A stretch of DNA of 64,000 nucleotides from UBA1402 sp964575345 (GCA_964575345.1 CAZNQD010000005.1:1-64000); one strand, 5' to 3'; shown: positions 26,441 to 35,822, counted from the first letter of the stretch. A program made the numbers and translations. Notes: a model not told the origin generated them from the letters alone.

Positions 26441-26471
26441 TTTGCGCTTTCCCTGCATTGTGTTATTTTTG
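26441..26471 (+). promoter_or_regulatory. Promoter of the adenosyltransferase gene
   Basis: TTTG (26441-26444), 19 nt, TATTTTTG (26464-26471): full consensus, 59 nt before the ATG at 26531. Confidence 0.6.
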
Positions 26472-26530
26472 TGTCGCTTGTAAAAAAGCGTATAGTTTGA
26501 AAGGCTACAACAAGCTTAAGATATATTATT

Positions 26531-27094
26531 ATGAAAATTTATACCCGCACGGGTGATACAGGAACCAGCAGCCTGGCAGGCGGAGAAAGAGTTTTTAAAA
26601 ACGATCCCCGTCTGGAGGCTTACGGCAGTGCCGACGAACTCAACGCCCAGCTGGCCCTGCTCAGAACCCTGCTCAAAACCAAAAAAGAAAAAAACCGGAT
26701 TTTGGAGCTGCAAAAGCATTTATTCCGGGTATCCGGCCGCCTGGCCTGCCGCAAGCTGCCCGAAAACGATAAAATACGATCATTGTTTCAGGATTATGCC
26801 CGGCTGGACACTGAGCTTACTGAGCAACTCGAAAAGGCTATTGACAGTATTCAGGAAAAATTACCGGTCACTCATTCTTTTGTGATTCCCGGAGGAAGCC
26901 CGGCTGCTGCTCAGGCTCATATTTGCCGCACCGTCTGCCGTCGTGTCGAGCGTCGATGCATCGCAGTGCATCAAACGGAGAAACTGGATGAATCAATGCT
27001 GACTTTCCTGAACAGATTTTCGGATTATCTTTATATACTCAGTCGTAAACTGTGTCTCGATGAAAGGGAGGAACTTTTTTGGGACGGTAAATAA
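26531..27094 (+). CDS. pduO: ATP:cob(I)alamin adenosyltransferase, PduO type
   Basis: 187 residues. Transfers the adenosyl group of ATP to cob(I)alamin, making coenzyme B12. The N-terminal YTRTGDTGTSSLAGGERV binds ATP; DELNAQLAL, FVIPGGSPAAAQAHICRTVCRRVER and FLNRFSDYLYILSR are diagnostic of the PduO trimer. It complements the cobalamin-dependent methionine synthase of the window only in sharing the vitamin (MetH uses methylcobalamin). Confidence 0.96.
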   Translation: MKIYTRTGDTGTSSLAGGERVFKNDPRLEAYGSADELNAQLALLRTLLKTKKEKNRILELQKHLFRVSGRLACRKLPENDKIRSLFQDYARLDTELTEQLEKAIDSIQEKLPVTHSFVIPGGSPAAAQAHICRTVCRRVERRCIAVHQTEKLDESMLTFLNRFSDYLYILSRKLCLDEREELFWDGK

Positions 27095-27134
27095 TTATTT
27101 TAATTTTTAACAGAAAACAATTTCGATTTTTTGC

Positions 27135-27164
27135 TTGACTATTCAAACTATTCTTATACTTTTG
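27135..27164 (+). promoter_or_regulatory. Promoter of the DUF2795 gene
   Basis: TTG (27135-27137), 19 nt, TACTTTTG (27157-27164): full consensus; leader of about 70 nt. Confidence 0.6.
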
Positions 27165-27241
27165 CAGCCTTATTGTAAAAAACACAAAACCCGACCTGAA
27201 TTATTTATAACTATATGTCTATCAATTAATAATATATAACT

Positions 27242-27463
27242 ATGTATTGGACCCTGGAATTAGCCTCAAAATTGGAAGATGCCCCCTGGCCCGCCTCTAA
27301 GGATGAACTCATCGATTATGCCATCCGTTCGGGAGCTCCCCTTGAAGTTATAGAAAACCTTCAGGAAATGGAAGACGAAGGGGAAATCTATGAAAGCATG
27401 GAAGATCTGTGGCCGGATTACCCCAGCAAAGAGGATTTCTTCTTTAACGAAGACGAGTATTAA
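27242..27463 (+). CDS. DUF2795 small acidic protein
   Basis: 73 residues, strongly acidic, with MYWTLELASKLEDAPWPASK, ELIDYAIRSGAPLEVIENLQ and an acidic C-terminus. This is the Bacteroidota form of DUF2795, conserved but of unknown function. Own promoter and own terminator, so it is a single-gene unit and probably well expressed. Confidence 0.9.
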   Translation: MYWTLELASKLEDAPWPASKDELIDYAIRSGAPLEVIENLQEMEDEGEIYESMEDLWPDYPSKEDFFFNEDEY

Positions 27464-27485
27464 AAATCTCGGGCTTAACAAGGTG

Positions 27486-27512
27486 AATGGACATAGTTTA
27501 TGTCCATTTTTT
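27486..27512 (+). terminator. Intrinsic terminator after DUF2795
   Basis: Perfect 10-bp stem AATGGACATA / TATGTCCATT with a GTT loop, running into six Ts. It isolates the DUF2795 gene from the T9SS operon. Confidence 0.85.
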
Positions 27513-27625
27513 GTTTATGCTCCTACGGTTTTTTTTGTGCCCTGAAACAATTTTTTTCCCATTTTTCTGTTATACTACCTGGCTGTCCGGGGGATTCCCA
27601 CACAGCCAAGGATTTATTCTCACGG

Positions 27626-28600
27626 ATGATCAGACTCAGGAGATTCTTTATATTTATCGTTGGCTTGCTTGCATGGATGGGTGCTCAGGCTCAATTCGAT
27701 GCCCAATGGAGTCAGTATATGCAACTTCCGGGTTTGTACAACCCGGGTGCGATAGGCCTCAACAGCGACCTGAACGTGCACCTGGGCTTCAGGCAACAAT
27801 GGATTGGCTTTGAGAATGCACCCGGTACCTTTAGTGTCAATGCCAGCATGCCACTACGCACGGGAAAATTTCTCAGCGGGCTGGGTCTGGTTATGACCAA
27901 CGAAAGCATAGGTTTGTTCAGCACTCAATTGTTTCAGGCCCAATACGCCTATAAAAGAAAACTTCTGGACGGCGAACTCAGCGTAGGCCTGCAGGGGGGA
28001 ATTTTGCAACAAGGCTTCAATTCGGGCGGAATCTACATTCCCGACAGCGAATACCACAACCCCAACGACGAAGCTATTCCCTCGGGCGACATCGATGGTA
28101 TTGTTCCCGATCTCAGCCTGGGCATCTGGTATTCCCGCCCCGAATTTTACGCCGGTTTGTCGGCTTCCCACCTGCTGTTCAGCAAGATTAAACTAAGTCG
28201 CGAAGAAAGTACCGAAGAAGACAATGATGTGCTTTTTAAAGTCACTCAAAGCTATTATTTGACCGGCGGATACAATATCAGCCTGCCTAATCCGTTATAT
28301 GTGCTGCAACCCTCCATTCTGGCCAAGACCGACTTTGTTGCGTGGAGTGCAGACTTATCCTGCCTGCTCAAATACAACAAAGAATATTGGGGAGGCTTAA
28401 GCTGGAGGCCTGGCGAGGCCATAGTTGCCATGGTTGGCGTGATGTTCGATTTTGGATTGACGGTAGGCTATGCCTATGACGTGCCTATAAGCCAAATGAT
28501 TAATTTCACCAGCGGAAGCCACGAAATATTCATCGCTTACCGCAAAAAAATCGATACCTCGCTGATTAGTAAGAAACAAAAGAGCATTCGAATATTATAA
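27626..28600 (+). CDS. porP: T9SS membrane protein, PorP/SprF family
   Basis: 324-residue outer-membrane beta-barrel with signal peptide (MIRLRRFFIFIVGLLAWMGAQA). Family marks: QWSQYMQLPGLYNPGAIGL, LGFRQQWIGFENAPGTF, GYAYDVPISQMINFTSGSHE and the terminal IFIAYRKK. PorP is needed for type IX secretion and starts the porPKLMN operon, as in Porphyromonas. ATG at 27626 follows the terminator of the previous gene; the frame is open further up without a signal peptide. No clear promoter box was found in front. Confidence 0.94.
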   Translation: MIRLRRFFIFIVGLLAWMGAQAQFDAQWSQYMQLPGLYNPGAIGLNSDLNVHLGFRQQWIGFENAPGTFSVNASMPLRTGKFLSGLGLVMTNESIGLFSTQLFQAQYAYKRKLLDGELSVGLQGGILQQGFNSGGIYIPDSEYHNPNDEAIPSGDIDGIVPDLSLGIWYSRPEFYAGLSASHLLFSKIKLSREESTEEDNDVLFKVTQSYYLTGGYNISLPNPLYVLQPSILAKTDFVAWSADLSCLLKYNKEYWGGLSWRPGEAIVAMVGVMFDFGLTVGYAYDVPISQMINFTSGSHEIFIAYRKKIDTSLISKKQKSIRIL

Positions 28601-28604
28601 AACA

Positions 28605-30011
28605 ATGAGAAAAAACCTGATCATCGGCTCAGCGCTTATCTTGCTGGCTTCCTGCAGCTCTTACGACAACGGGGAGCTGACGGGCATACAGACTTCGTCG
28701 TGGAATGAGCCCAATCCTTACGGTATGATTTTGATACGGCAAGGTACTTTTGAACTTGGACAATCTGCCACAGACAGTATCTGGGGAACCGAACTTCCTT
28801 CCAAGAAAGTTTCGGTAGGGTCTTTCTGGATGGACGAAACCGAAATCACCAACGGACAATACAAACAATTCGTACAATGGGTCTGCGATTCCATTATACG
28901 TGAACGTCTGGCCGATCCGCTCTACGGAGGCAACGACGAATACAAAATCACCGAAAACCAACTGGGTGATCCCATCACTCCCTACCTCAACCGCAAGCTG
29001 CCCATACCCGATGCACGCCGTGCCACCGAAGAAGAGCTGAGTGCACTGAATTACCTGACAGACCCCGATCCCATCAAGGGTGACCGCAGGCTGGTACCCG
29101 AACGGATTACCTACCGCTACAACTGGTTCGACCAGGAGGCAGCTTCCAAAAGAGAAAACCAGCTTATCCTCGAAAAAAGGGAACGCAACACCGACATCAA
29201 CACGGCCCTCCTGCCCCAGGTGATGATCAGTAAAGACACCGCCTACTACAGCCAGGACGGAAAAATTGTACGTGAAACCTTACGGCGTCCTCTTAGGTCG
29301 ATGTGGGATTTTGTACACACCTATATTGTGGAAATTTACCCCGACACTACCTGCTGGGTGAACGATTTTGAAAACAGCTACAACCTGCCTTACCTGATCA
29401 ATTATTTTTCCCATCCGGGGTATACTGCCCACCCTGTAGTCGGTATTTCCTGGGAACAGGCCAGGGCTTTTTGTCACTGGCGTACGGAATACCTCAACAA
29501 CGCACTCAGGGCTAAAGGCCAACAAGTGCTCGAATACCGTCTTCCCACCGAAGCAGAATGGGAATACGCCGCCCGCGGGGGCAAGCTCGTCACCCGCTTT
29601 CCCTGGGAAGGAGAGTATACCAACAACGAAAAAGGCTGTTTTTACGCCAACTTTAAAACCGGCGAGGGTGATTTTCCTTCGGACGGAGGTTTAATTCCCG
29701 TCAAGGTTGCCTCCTATCCTGCCAACGAATACGGACTCTACGACATGGCCGGCAACGTGGCCGAATGGACTTCGAGTGCCTGGTCGGCATCTTCGTATCA
29801 GGAAATGAACGACTTGAATCCGGAATTCAAATTTAAAAGCAGCCACAACGACCCCTATCTGACCAAGCGTAAAGTGGTTCGCGGGGGCTCTTGGAAAGAT
29901 CCCGCCCAGTTTATACAGGTCAACTCACGCACCTACGAATATCAAAACGAAACGCGTTCCTATATTGGTTTTCGTTGCGTACGCAGCCAAATAGGCGGAG
30001 GCAGTAAATAA
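28605..30011 (+). CDS. porK: T9SS ring lipoprotein PorK/GldK
   Basis: 468 residues; lipobox LLASC (Cys17). The body is a formylglycine-generating-enzyme-like domain (MILIRQGTFELGQ, FWMDETEITNGQYKQFV, YRLPTEAEWEYAARGG, GLYDMAGNVAEWTSSAW, VVRGGSWKDP, YIGFRCVR) that in this family is structural. With PorN it forms the periplasmic rings under the outer membrane that surround the translocon. Confidence 0.97.
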   Translation: MRKNLIIGSALILLASCSSYDNGELTGIQTSSWNEPNPYGMILIRQGTFELGQSATDSIWGTELPSKKVSVGSFWMDETEITNGQYKQFVQWVCDSIIRERLADPLYGGNDEYKITENQLGDPITPYLNRKLPIPDARRATEEELSALNYLTDPDPIKGDRRLVPERITYRYNWFDQEAASKRENQLILEKRERNTDINTALLPQVMISKDTAYYSQDGKIVRETLRRPLRSMWDFVHTYIVEIYPDTTCWVNDFENSYNLPYLINYFSHPGYTAHPVVGISWEQARAFCHWRTEYLNNALRAKGQQVLEYRLPTEAEWEYAARGGKLVTRFPWEGEYTNNEKGCFYANFKTGEGDFPSDGGLIPVKVASYPANEYGLYDMAGNVAEWTSSAWSASSYQEMNDLNPEFKFKSSHNDPYLTKRKVVRGGSWKDPAQFIQVNSRTYEYQNETRSYIGFRCVRSQIGGGSK

Positions 30012-30030
30012 CAATTAAACATCGCATATT

Positions 30031-31176
30031 ATGTCCGACAAACAAGAAAAACAGAGAGAAGAATCAAGATTGTCAGCCTTCCTGGGCAGTCAGCGCGGAA
30101 AGACCATTTTCAATTTCTTTTACGGTTTTGGAGCCTCTCTGGCCATCCTGGGAACCTTATTCAAACTCCTGCACCTCGACGGAGCCAACACCATGCTGGC
30201 CATCGGTTTGGGCACCGAAGTTCTTATTTTTGCCCTTTCGGCTTTTGAACCCCCCTTTCGGAATTATCGCTGGGAAGAAGTATTTCCCGTGCTCAAATCG
30301 AGAAAAGCCGAAGACCGGCCCGATTTCAACAATCTGGGCTTAGGTGGCGGAGTAATTATTCAGGGGGGAGCTTCCGGAGGACTGAGCAATATGGGCACAC
30401 AGCAGGCCGGCAACACACAAAGCGGCTCTTATCAGGGTCCTGCCAGGGGAGCGGCTCCTTTTTCGGACATAACGCCCCAGCAGGCTGCGCAAAGCTTTGG
30501 GATACCTCCCCAGGTACAACTCAGCCCCGAAGATTCCGAAGTATTGGCAGACAGCATCAAACGCATGGGAGAAGCCGTTCGTCAGCTCAATGCCCTGGCA
30601 AATATCACCAATGTGACCGAAGATTACCTGCAACAACTGGCCGGTATGACCGAGAACCTCAACCGCTTCAGTCGGGCTACGGGTTCTTTGGCCGAGGTTT
30701 CCAATGTCTTGCTCGATTCGTACAAGAATATCACCGAAAACTCCGATCAGATTACCAGCAATTCAAAAGGTTACGTGGAACAGATGGATGCCCTGAACCT
30801 GAATCTGAAAGGCCTGAATACCATTTACGGGATACAACTCAAGAGCATCAGCTCGCAGATCGACACCATAGACCGGGTGAACAAAGGCTTGCTCCATATT
30901 AAGGAGATGTACGAAGGATCAGCCATGGACAGCGAACGCTTCAGAACTGAAACCCAGCAGATGGCCGATCATCTGGCCAATCTTAATCAATTCTACGCCA
31001 GAATGCTCAACGCCATGATGCCCGGCAACAATCCCATGATGGGCATGGCTTATATGGCCGCCGGTCAAAGCCAACAGGCGAAACAAGACAATACTGCGGA
31101 ACAAACTCCCGGAACCCGCGACAATAGCGGTGTTAAGAGCCTGCAGGACGAAGAAAACAAGGATAACAACCAATAA
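30031..31176 (+). CDS. porL: T9SS/gliding motor protein PorL/GldL
   Basis: 381 residues. Two transmembrane helices near 26-46 and 53-72 (FNFFYGFGASLAILGTLFKL; MLAIGLGTEVLIFALSAFEP) with the charged Glu63 inside the second, the residue type thought to carry protons; then a long cytoplasmic part with Gly-rich linker and coiled coil. PorL and PorM form the proton-driven inner-membrane motor of type IX secretion. Confidence 0.97.
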   Translation: MSDKQEKQREESRLSAFLGSQRGKTIFNFFYGFGASLAILGTLFKLLHLDGANTMLAIGLGTEVLIFALSAFEPPFRNYRWEEVFPVLKSRKAEDRPDFNNLGLGGGVIIQGGASGGLSNMGTQQAGNTQSGSYQGPARGAAPFSDITPQQAAQSFGIPPQVQLSPEDSEVLADSIKRMGEAVRQLNALANITNVTEDYLQQLAGMTENLNRFSRATGSLAEVSNVLLDSYKNITENSDQITSNSKGYVEQMDALNLNLKGLNTIYGIQLKSISSQIDTIDRVNKGLLHIKEMYEGSAMDSERFRTETQQMADHLANLNQFYARMLNAMMPGNNPMMGMAYMAAGQSQQAKQDNTAEQTPGTRDNSGVKSLQDEENKDNNQ

Positions 31177-31188
31177 TCTATAAGGAAT

Positions 31189-32754
31189 ATGCCTTCCAGC
31201 AACGCTCCCGAAACCCCCAGACAGCGAATGATCGGACTGATGTACATCATGCTGCTCTGTATGCTTGCACTCAACGTCTCTTCGGACGTGTTGGGCGGTT
31301 TCGAACTGGTCGAAGACAGTCTGCTCAGGAGTACTCATAATTCGAGTGTCCAGAACGAATCGCTCTACGACGACCTCTACACTTCTTACCGGCAAAATCC
31401 CGAAAAGAGCGGGGAATGGTACCAGCGTGCCCAAGAAGTCAAACAGTTTGCCGATTCTATGTACAACTACGTGGAAGAAATCAAATGGGAGATTGTTCGC
31501 AAAGCCGACGGGAAAAAAGCCGACATTCACCAGGTGATCAAACGCGAAGACGTTAACGCCACAGCTTTTGTCATGTTGCCTCCCACTGGGAAAAAAGGCC
31601 GTGAGTTGGCTCAGGAAATGGAAGCTTTTCGCGAAAAGATGGTCTCCATGGTCGGCGACACCCTGAAACAACGAATCATTCTGGATAATTTCTCCACTAC
31701 ACCTTCGCACAAAGACAAAATCCAGGGCAAGGACTGGGAAACTGCCATGTTTGACAATATGCCCGTCAGTGCTGTAATCACCATGCTTTCCAAATTGCAG
31801 AACGATGTCCGGCATGCCGAAGGCGAGGTATTGTATACCCTGACCAAAAACATCGACGTGGGCGACTTCAGGGTGAATCGCATCAAAGCTTATGTGATTC
31901 CCAATTCGCAAAATATAGTAAGGGGTAGCAGTTACCGCGCCAATATTGTGCTTTCGGCCGAAGACTCCACCCAGCGTCCCCAAATTTATGTCAACGGTGA
32001 GGCCCTGCCAGCCAACCAAAACGGTTTATTCGAAGTTTATGCCAATCGCGTAGGAACATTTCCCGTTGCCGGGCATATTGAACTGCAACACGGAGACGGC
32101 AGTAAACGACGTTACGAGTTTTCGGAAGAATTCACGGTGGTTGAACCCACTGCAACAGTCTCCAACATTATGATGAATGTACTGTATGCCGGTATCGAAA
32201 ACGAACTGAGCATTTCCGTTCCCGGAGTGGCCAGCCAGGACATCAGCGCCAGCGTCAACAACGGCAGCCTGTCACGTGCAGGGAATGTATGGAGGGCTTT
32301 ACCCACCGAAGTGGGCAAAGAATGTGTAGTGAGTGTCAATGCCATTATGGACGGACGCAGCCAGCAAGTGGCCAGAGTTCCGTTCAGGGTCAGGCCCTTG
32401 CCCGAGCCCCGTGCCTTCATCGAATACACCGACGAAAACAACATTACCCGTAAGTACCGGGGCGGCGAGCCCTTTGCAAAAGCCCGGATTATGGATGCCC
32501 CCGGCATCATAGCAGCCCTCGACGACGACCTGCTGGATGTACCCTTCAAGGTCTTGTCTTTCGAAACCCTTATTTACGACTCCATGGGAAATACCAACGT
32601 AGAAATATCTGAAGGAGCGAATTTCTCGAACCGGCAAAAATCGCAGATTCGCCGTCTGACCAGAGGCCAACGCTTTTTTATCGCCCGCATCAAAGTAGTG
32701 GGGCCCGATAAAATAGAGCAAACCCTTTCGCCCATGGAAATTATAATCAACTAA
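31189..32754 (+). CDS. porM: T9SS/gliding motor protein PorM/GldM
   Basis: 521 residues: short cytoplasmic start, one transmembrane helix (about 14-35, MIGLMYIMLLCMLALNVSS), then a long periplasmic arm of four domains that reaches the PorK/PorN ring. The PRQRMIGLMYI start and SSDVLGGFELVEDSL are diagnostic. Starts 12 bp after porL. Confidence 0.97.
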   Translation: MPSSNAPETPRQRMIGLMYIMLLCMLALNVSSDVLGGFELVEDSLLRSTHNSSVQNESLYDDLYTSYRQNPEKSGEWYQRAQEVKQFADSMYNYVEEIKWEIVRKADGKKADIHQVIKREDVNATAFVMLPPTGKKGRELAQEMEAFREKMVSMVGDTLKQRIILDNFSTTPSHKDKIQGKDWETAMFDNMPVSAVITMLSKLQNDVRHAEGEVLYTLTKNIDVGDFRVNRIKAYVIPNSQNIVRGSSYRANIVLSAEDSTQRPQIYVNGEALPANQNGLFEVYANRVGTFPVAGHIELQHGDGSKRRYEFSEEFTVVEPTATVSNIMMNVLYAGIENELSISVPGVASQDISASVNNGSLSRAGNVWRALPTEVGKECVVSVNAIMDGRSQQVARVPFRVRPLPEPRAFIEYTDENNITRKYRGGEPFAKARIMDAPGIIAALDDDLLDVPFKVLSFETLIYDSMGNTNVEISEGANFSNRQKSQIRRLTRGQRFFIARIKVVGPDKIEQTLSPMEIIIN

Positions 32755-32771
32755 GAAAACTCTGCAGCATT

Positions 32772-33743
32772 ATGAAAAAAATAGCCCTTTTTGTTTTTGC
32801 CCTATTCAGCAGCCTGATTATTTATGCCCAACTGGCACCGGGCGCAGCAGCCAGTGCCAGACCGGGCACTAATGCTCAAAGCCGTCCGGAACAAAAAACC
32901 CCCGAACAGGTTCCTTCGGGCCTTCCCGGCCTGTCGCTGGAGAAAAACAAACTTCCCAAAGCCGTTTCCATACAGGCAGATAATATCCTGTGGCAAAGAG
33001 ACGTTTACCGCATGCTCGACCTTACAAAAGAAAAGAATGCCCCCCTGTACCATCCTGCTCAACCCGACGGACAACGCAAAAATTTGTTTTCGATGCTTTT
33101 TGAACTGGTGGCCTCCAATCAATTGACGGTATACGAATACATAGACAAAAAAGAAATGTTTTCGGACGAATACAAAGTCAACATGGAAGAGTTGCTCAAC
33201 CGTTTCTGGATTCCCTTCGAAAGTACTCCGGATCCCAAAAACCCGACCCTAATGGTTTACAAAGTGGACGAAGCGGATATCCCCAGCCAGGAAGTAACGC
33301 TTTATTACATCAAAGAGAGTTATTTTCTGGATCAACGCAACTCATCGGTACGTATAAAAACCATTGCCTTTTGTCCGGTGCTGGTACGCGAAGACGAAAT
33401 GGGCGAACTAAGGCGTTACCCCTTGTTCTGGGTGGCTTTTGATACTGCCCGCGAGGCCTTATCCAGACAAACGGTAAGTGCCAACAAGTACAACAGTGTC
33501 AACCGCATCAGCCTTTATGATTTCTTTGTTCAGCATCAATATCAGGGAGATATTTACCGGGTGTCCAATCTTATGGATCAAAATATTATGGACTACTGCA
33601 CCACCCCTGAAGAAATTACCGCCGAACAGAAAAGGCTGGAGCAGGAACTAAATGACATCACTGCAACGCTTTGGAGTGCTCATAAAAAAGAACCTGCTTC
33701 CAAAAGCCGAAAATCATCTGCAGACAAGGCCGAAAAACCATAA
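32772..33743 (+). CDS. porN: T9SS ring protein PorN/GldN
   Basis: 323 residues with a signal peptide (MKKIALFVFALFSSLIIYAQ), a Pro/Gln-rich linker and the GldN domain (ILWQRDVYRMLDL, IRIKTIAFCPVLVREDE, RRYPLFWVAFDTAREAL, YDFFVQHQYQGDIYRVSNL). Binds PorK to make the periplasmic ring. Last gene of the operon; the C-terminal Lys/Ser-rich tail is probably disordered. Confidence 0.96.
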   Translation: MKKIALFVFALFSSLIIYAQLAPGAAASARPGTNAQSRPEQKTPEQVPSGLPGLSLEKNKLPKAVSIQADNILWQRDVYRMLDLTKEKNAPLYHPAQPDGQRKNLFSMLFELVASNQLTVYEYIDKKEMFSDEYKVNMEELLNRFWIPFESTPDPKNPTLMVYKVDEADIPSQEVTLYYIKESYFLDQRNSSVRIKTIAFCPVLVREDEMGELRRYPLFWVAFDTAREALSRQTVSANKYNSVNRISLYDFFVQHQYQGDIYRVSNLMDQNIMDYCTTPEEITAEQKRLEQELNDITATLWSAHKKEPASKSRKSSADKAEKP

Positions 33744-33748
33744 GTTCT

Positions 33749-33779
33749 TTATCTTTTTGGATGTAGGCCAGGAAGATAA
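33749..33779 (+). terminator. Hairpin downstream of porN
   Basis: TTATCTT (33749-33755) pairs with AAGATAA (33773-33779), with an inner TGG/CCA. It sits 5 bp after the porN stop, with no T-run behind it, so it may be a weak terminator or a 3'-end stabiliser. Confidence 0.35.
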
Positions 33780-33806
33780 CATCGCCCGGCAAAAGAAAAA
33801 ATAAAT

Positions 33807-33838
33807 TTTGTCTTTTGCACTCACTTAAGTTATCTTTG
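33807..33838 (+). promoter_or_regulatory. Promoter of the mannose-1-phosphate guanylyltransferase gene
   Basis: TTTG (33807-33810), 20 nt, TATCTTTG (33831-33838): full consensus, 27 nt before the ATG. Confidence 0.6.
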
Positions 33839-33865
33839 TTTAAAATCCAATCTAAAAAATAACCT

Positions 33866-34942
33866 ATGGAAAACAACTACTGCGTTATTATGAGCGGAGG
33901 CATAGGAAGCCGCTTCTGGCCGGCCAGCCGCAGTACCTATCCCAAACAGTTCCTTGATTTTTTCGGTACCGGGCAATCACTGCTCCAACAAACATATTAC
34001 CGTTTCTGCAAAATCATTCCGGCCGAAAACATTTTCATTGTTTCCAATCAATTATACGAAAAACTCATTCAGGAGCAATTACCCGGAATAGATCCCAAAC
34101 AAATTCTGCTTGAACCTCAGCGCAGGAATACCGCTCCCTGTATAGCCTTCGCTTCGCACCACATCAGGGCTGTCAATCCCAAAGCCAATATAGTGGTTGC
34201 TCCTTCGGACCATGTCATTCTCAAAGAAGAGGAATTCCTCGAACACATCAGCGAAGGGCTTAAATTTGTGGAAGAAAACCCCGTGCTGCTCACTATAGGC
34301 ATTAAGCCTAACCGACCGGAAACCGGTTACGGTTACATTCAAAAAGGGCATCAAAAAATAGCCTCATTCACCAAAGCCAAAGCGTTTACCGAAAAACCCA
34401 ACCTGGAGCTGGCTAAAGTTTTTGTAGAAAGTGGTGAATTTTTATGGAACTCAGGTATCTTTCTGTGGAATGTTCAAAGCATTTTAAAGGCATTTGAAGA
34501 GTTTTTACCTGATATTCACTCCACTTTCAGTGCCGGAAAACATTTGTTCAATACCCCGAAAGAGAGCGATTTTATCGAAAAAATATTCTCATCCTGCCCC
34601 AATATTTCCATCGACTACAGCATTATGGAAAAAGCTCCCAATGTTTATGTGCAGGAGGGTGGTTTCGGCTGGTCCGACCTTGGCACCTGGGGCTCCTTAC
34701 ATGATCTTTCGCCTAAGGATAAAGACAACAACGTAGTCCTGAAGTGCAAAGCACTGTGCTACGAAAGCAGTAATAATATTATCACCCTGCCCGAAGGGAA
34801 ACTGGCGGTGGTACAGAATCTGGAAGGATACATTGTGGCCGAATCGGACAACGTGCTGATGATTTGCAAAAAAGAAGACGAACAGGAAATTCGCCAGTAT
34901 GTCATTGACGCCCAGCTAAAATTCGGGGATTCCTTCGTATAA
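33866..34942 (+). CDS. manC: Mannose-1-phosphate guanylyltransferase
   Basis: 358 residues. Makes GDP-mannose from mannose-1-phosphate and GTP, for mannose, fucose and related sugars of LPS or capsule. Nucleotidyltransferase signature MSGGIGSRFWPASRSTYPKQ, LEPQRRNTAPCIAFAS, VAPSDHVI, ETGYGYIQKG, EKPNLELA, WNSGIFLW and GGFGWSDLGTWGSL. Lacks the C-terminal isomerase domain of bifunctional enzymes. Confidence 0.96.
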   Translation: MENNYCVIMSGGIGSRFWPASRSTYPKQFLDFFGTGQSLLQQTYYRFCKIIPAENIFIVSNQLYEKLIQEQLPGIDPKQILLEPQRRNTAPCIAFASHHIRAVNPKANIVVAPSDHVILKEEEFLEHISEGLKFVEENPVLLTIGIKPNRPETGYGYIQKGHQKIASFTKAKAFTEKPNLELAKVFVESGEFLWNSGIFLWNVQSILKAFEEFLPDIHSTFSAGKHLFNTPKESDFIEKIFSSCPNISIDYSIMEKAPNVYVQEGGFGWSDLGTWGSLHDLSPKDKDNNVVLKCKALCYESSNNIITLPEGKLAVVQNLEGYIVAESDNVLMICKKEDEQEIRQYVIDAQLKFGDSFV

Positions 34943-34972
34943 ATAAGGAAATGTTTTTACCTCTGATGGGGC

Positions 34973-35767
34973 TTATTTTTGATCTGTTTGACTTAATTCA
35001 CCGGCAGATGAATTGACGGGTTTTCTTTTTCGGGTCAGCTCAAAATTCACACCCAGGTATTTACGGCGAACAATTTCGTTGGAAGCTAATTCCTCGGGAC
35101 TGCCCTGAAAATTGATCCTGCCCTCGAACAACATATACGCCCTGTCTGTAATGGACAGAGTTTCGCGTACGTTATGGTCTGTAATGAGAATGCCGATGTT
35201 TTTGGTTACCAGACCGGCCACAATTTGCTGAATATCGTCCACCGCAATAGGGTCTACGCCGGCAAAAGGTTCATCCAGCATGATGAATTTGGGACTGATG
35301 GCCAGGCAGCGGGCAATTTCCGTCCGGCGTCTTTCCCCGCCCGACAGGCGGTCGCCTATGTTTTTGCGCACTTTCTCCAGGTGAAATTCGGCAATGAGGC
35401 TTTCGAGCTTCTCTTTTTGTTCGGTTCGGGTCATCTTAGTCATTTCCAACACCGACAAGATGTTGTCTTCTACCGACATTTTACGAAATACCGACGGTTC
35501 CTGAGCCAGGTAGCCAATACCGGCCTGGGCACGTTTATATACAGGATAATCTGTAATATCCACCTCTCCCAGGAAAATACGGCCTTCGTTGGGCACTACC
35601 AAGCCTGTAGTCATATAAAAAGTGGTGGTTTTGCCTGCGCCGTTGGGGCCGAGCAAGCCCACAATTTCTCCCTGATGCAATTCGATGGACACCCTGTCTA
35701 CCACAGTGCGTTTCCGATACTTTTTGACCAGATTTTCGGTGCGCAATACCAATTTTTCTTCGGGCAT
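34973..35767 (-). CDS. lptB: LPS export ABC transporter ATPase LptB
   Basis: 264-residue ATPase of the Lpt machine, which pulls lipopolysaccharide from the inner membrane. Walker A LLGPNGAGKTTTF, Q-loop in GYLAQEPSVFRKMSVEDNIL, signature LSGGERRRTEIARCL, Walker B FIMLDEPFAGVDPIA and switch DHNVRETL; the EPSVFRKMSVEDN and DHNVRETL motifs are LptB-specific. A Lys/Ser-rich C-terminal tail of about 20 residues is extra. ATG at 35767 chosen; the longer frame to 35806 covers the -7 box. Confidence 0.96.
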   Translation of the reverse strand: MPEEKLVLRTENLVKKYRKRTVVDRVSIELHQGEIVGLLGPNGAGKTTTFYMTTGLVVPNEGRIFLGEVDITDYPVYKRAQAGIGYLAQEPSVFRKMSVEDNILSVLEMTKMTRTEQKEKLESLIAEFHLEKVRKNIGDRLSGGERRRTEIARCLAISPKFIMLDEPFAGVDPIAVDDIQQIVAGLVTKNIGILITDHNVRETLSITDRAYMLFEGRINFQGSPEELASNEIVRRKYLGVNFELTRKRKPVNSSAGELSQTDQK

Positions 35768-35783
35768 AGTTGGACTTTTGGCA

Positions 35784-35791
35784 CAAAAATA
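35784..35791 (-). promoter_or_regulatory. Candidate -7 box of lptB
   Basis: TATTTTTG on the minus strand, 16 nt before the ATG; TTG ending at 35814 is 22 nt upstream, slightly long. Confidence 0.45.
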
Positions 35792-35822
35792 CGCAAAAAA
35801 AGGCATGAAAGAGCAAAAATAA

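Noticed and set aside
27487..27625. Small gene between DUF2795 and porP
   Set aside because: Open frames there start within the terminator hairpin and have no start signals or motifs.
30919..32019. 366-residue open frame antisense to porM
   Set aside because: Overlaps porL/porM, which are certain; no family motif, and caused by codon bias on the coding strand.
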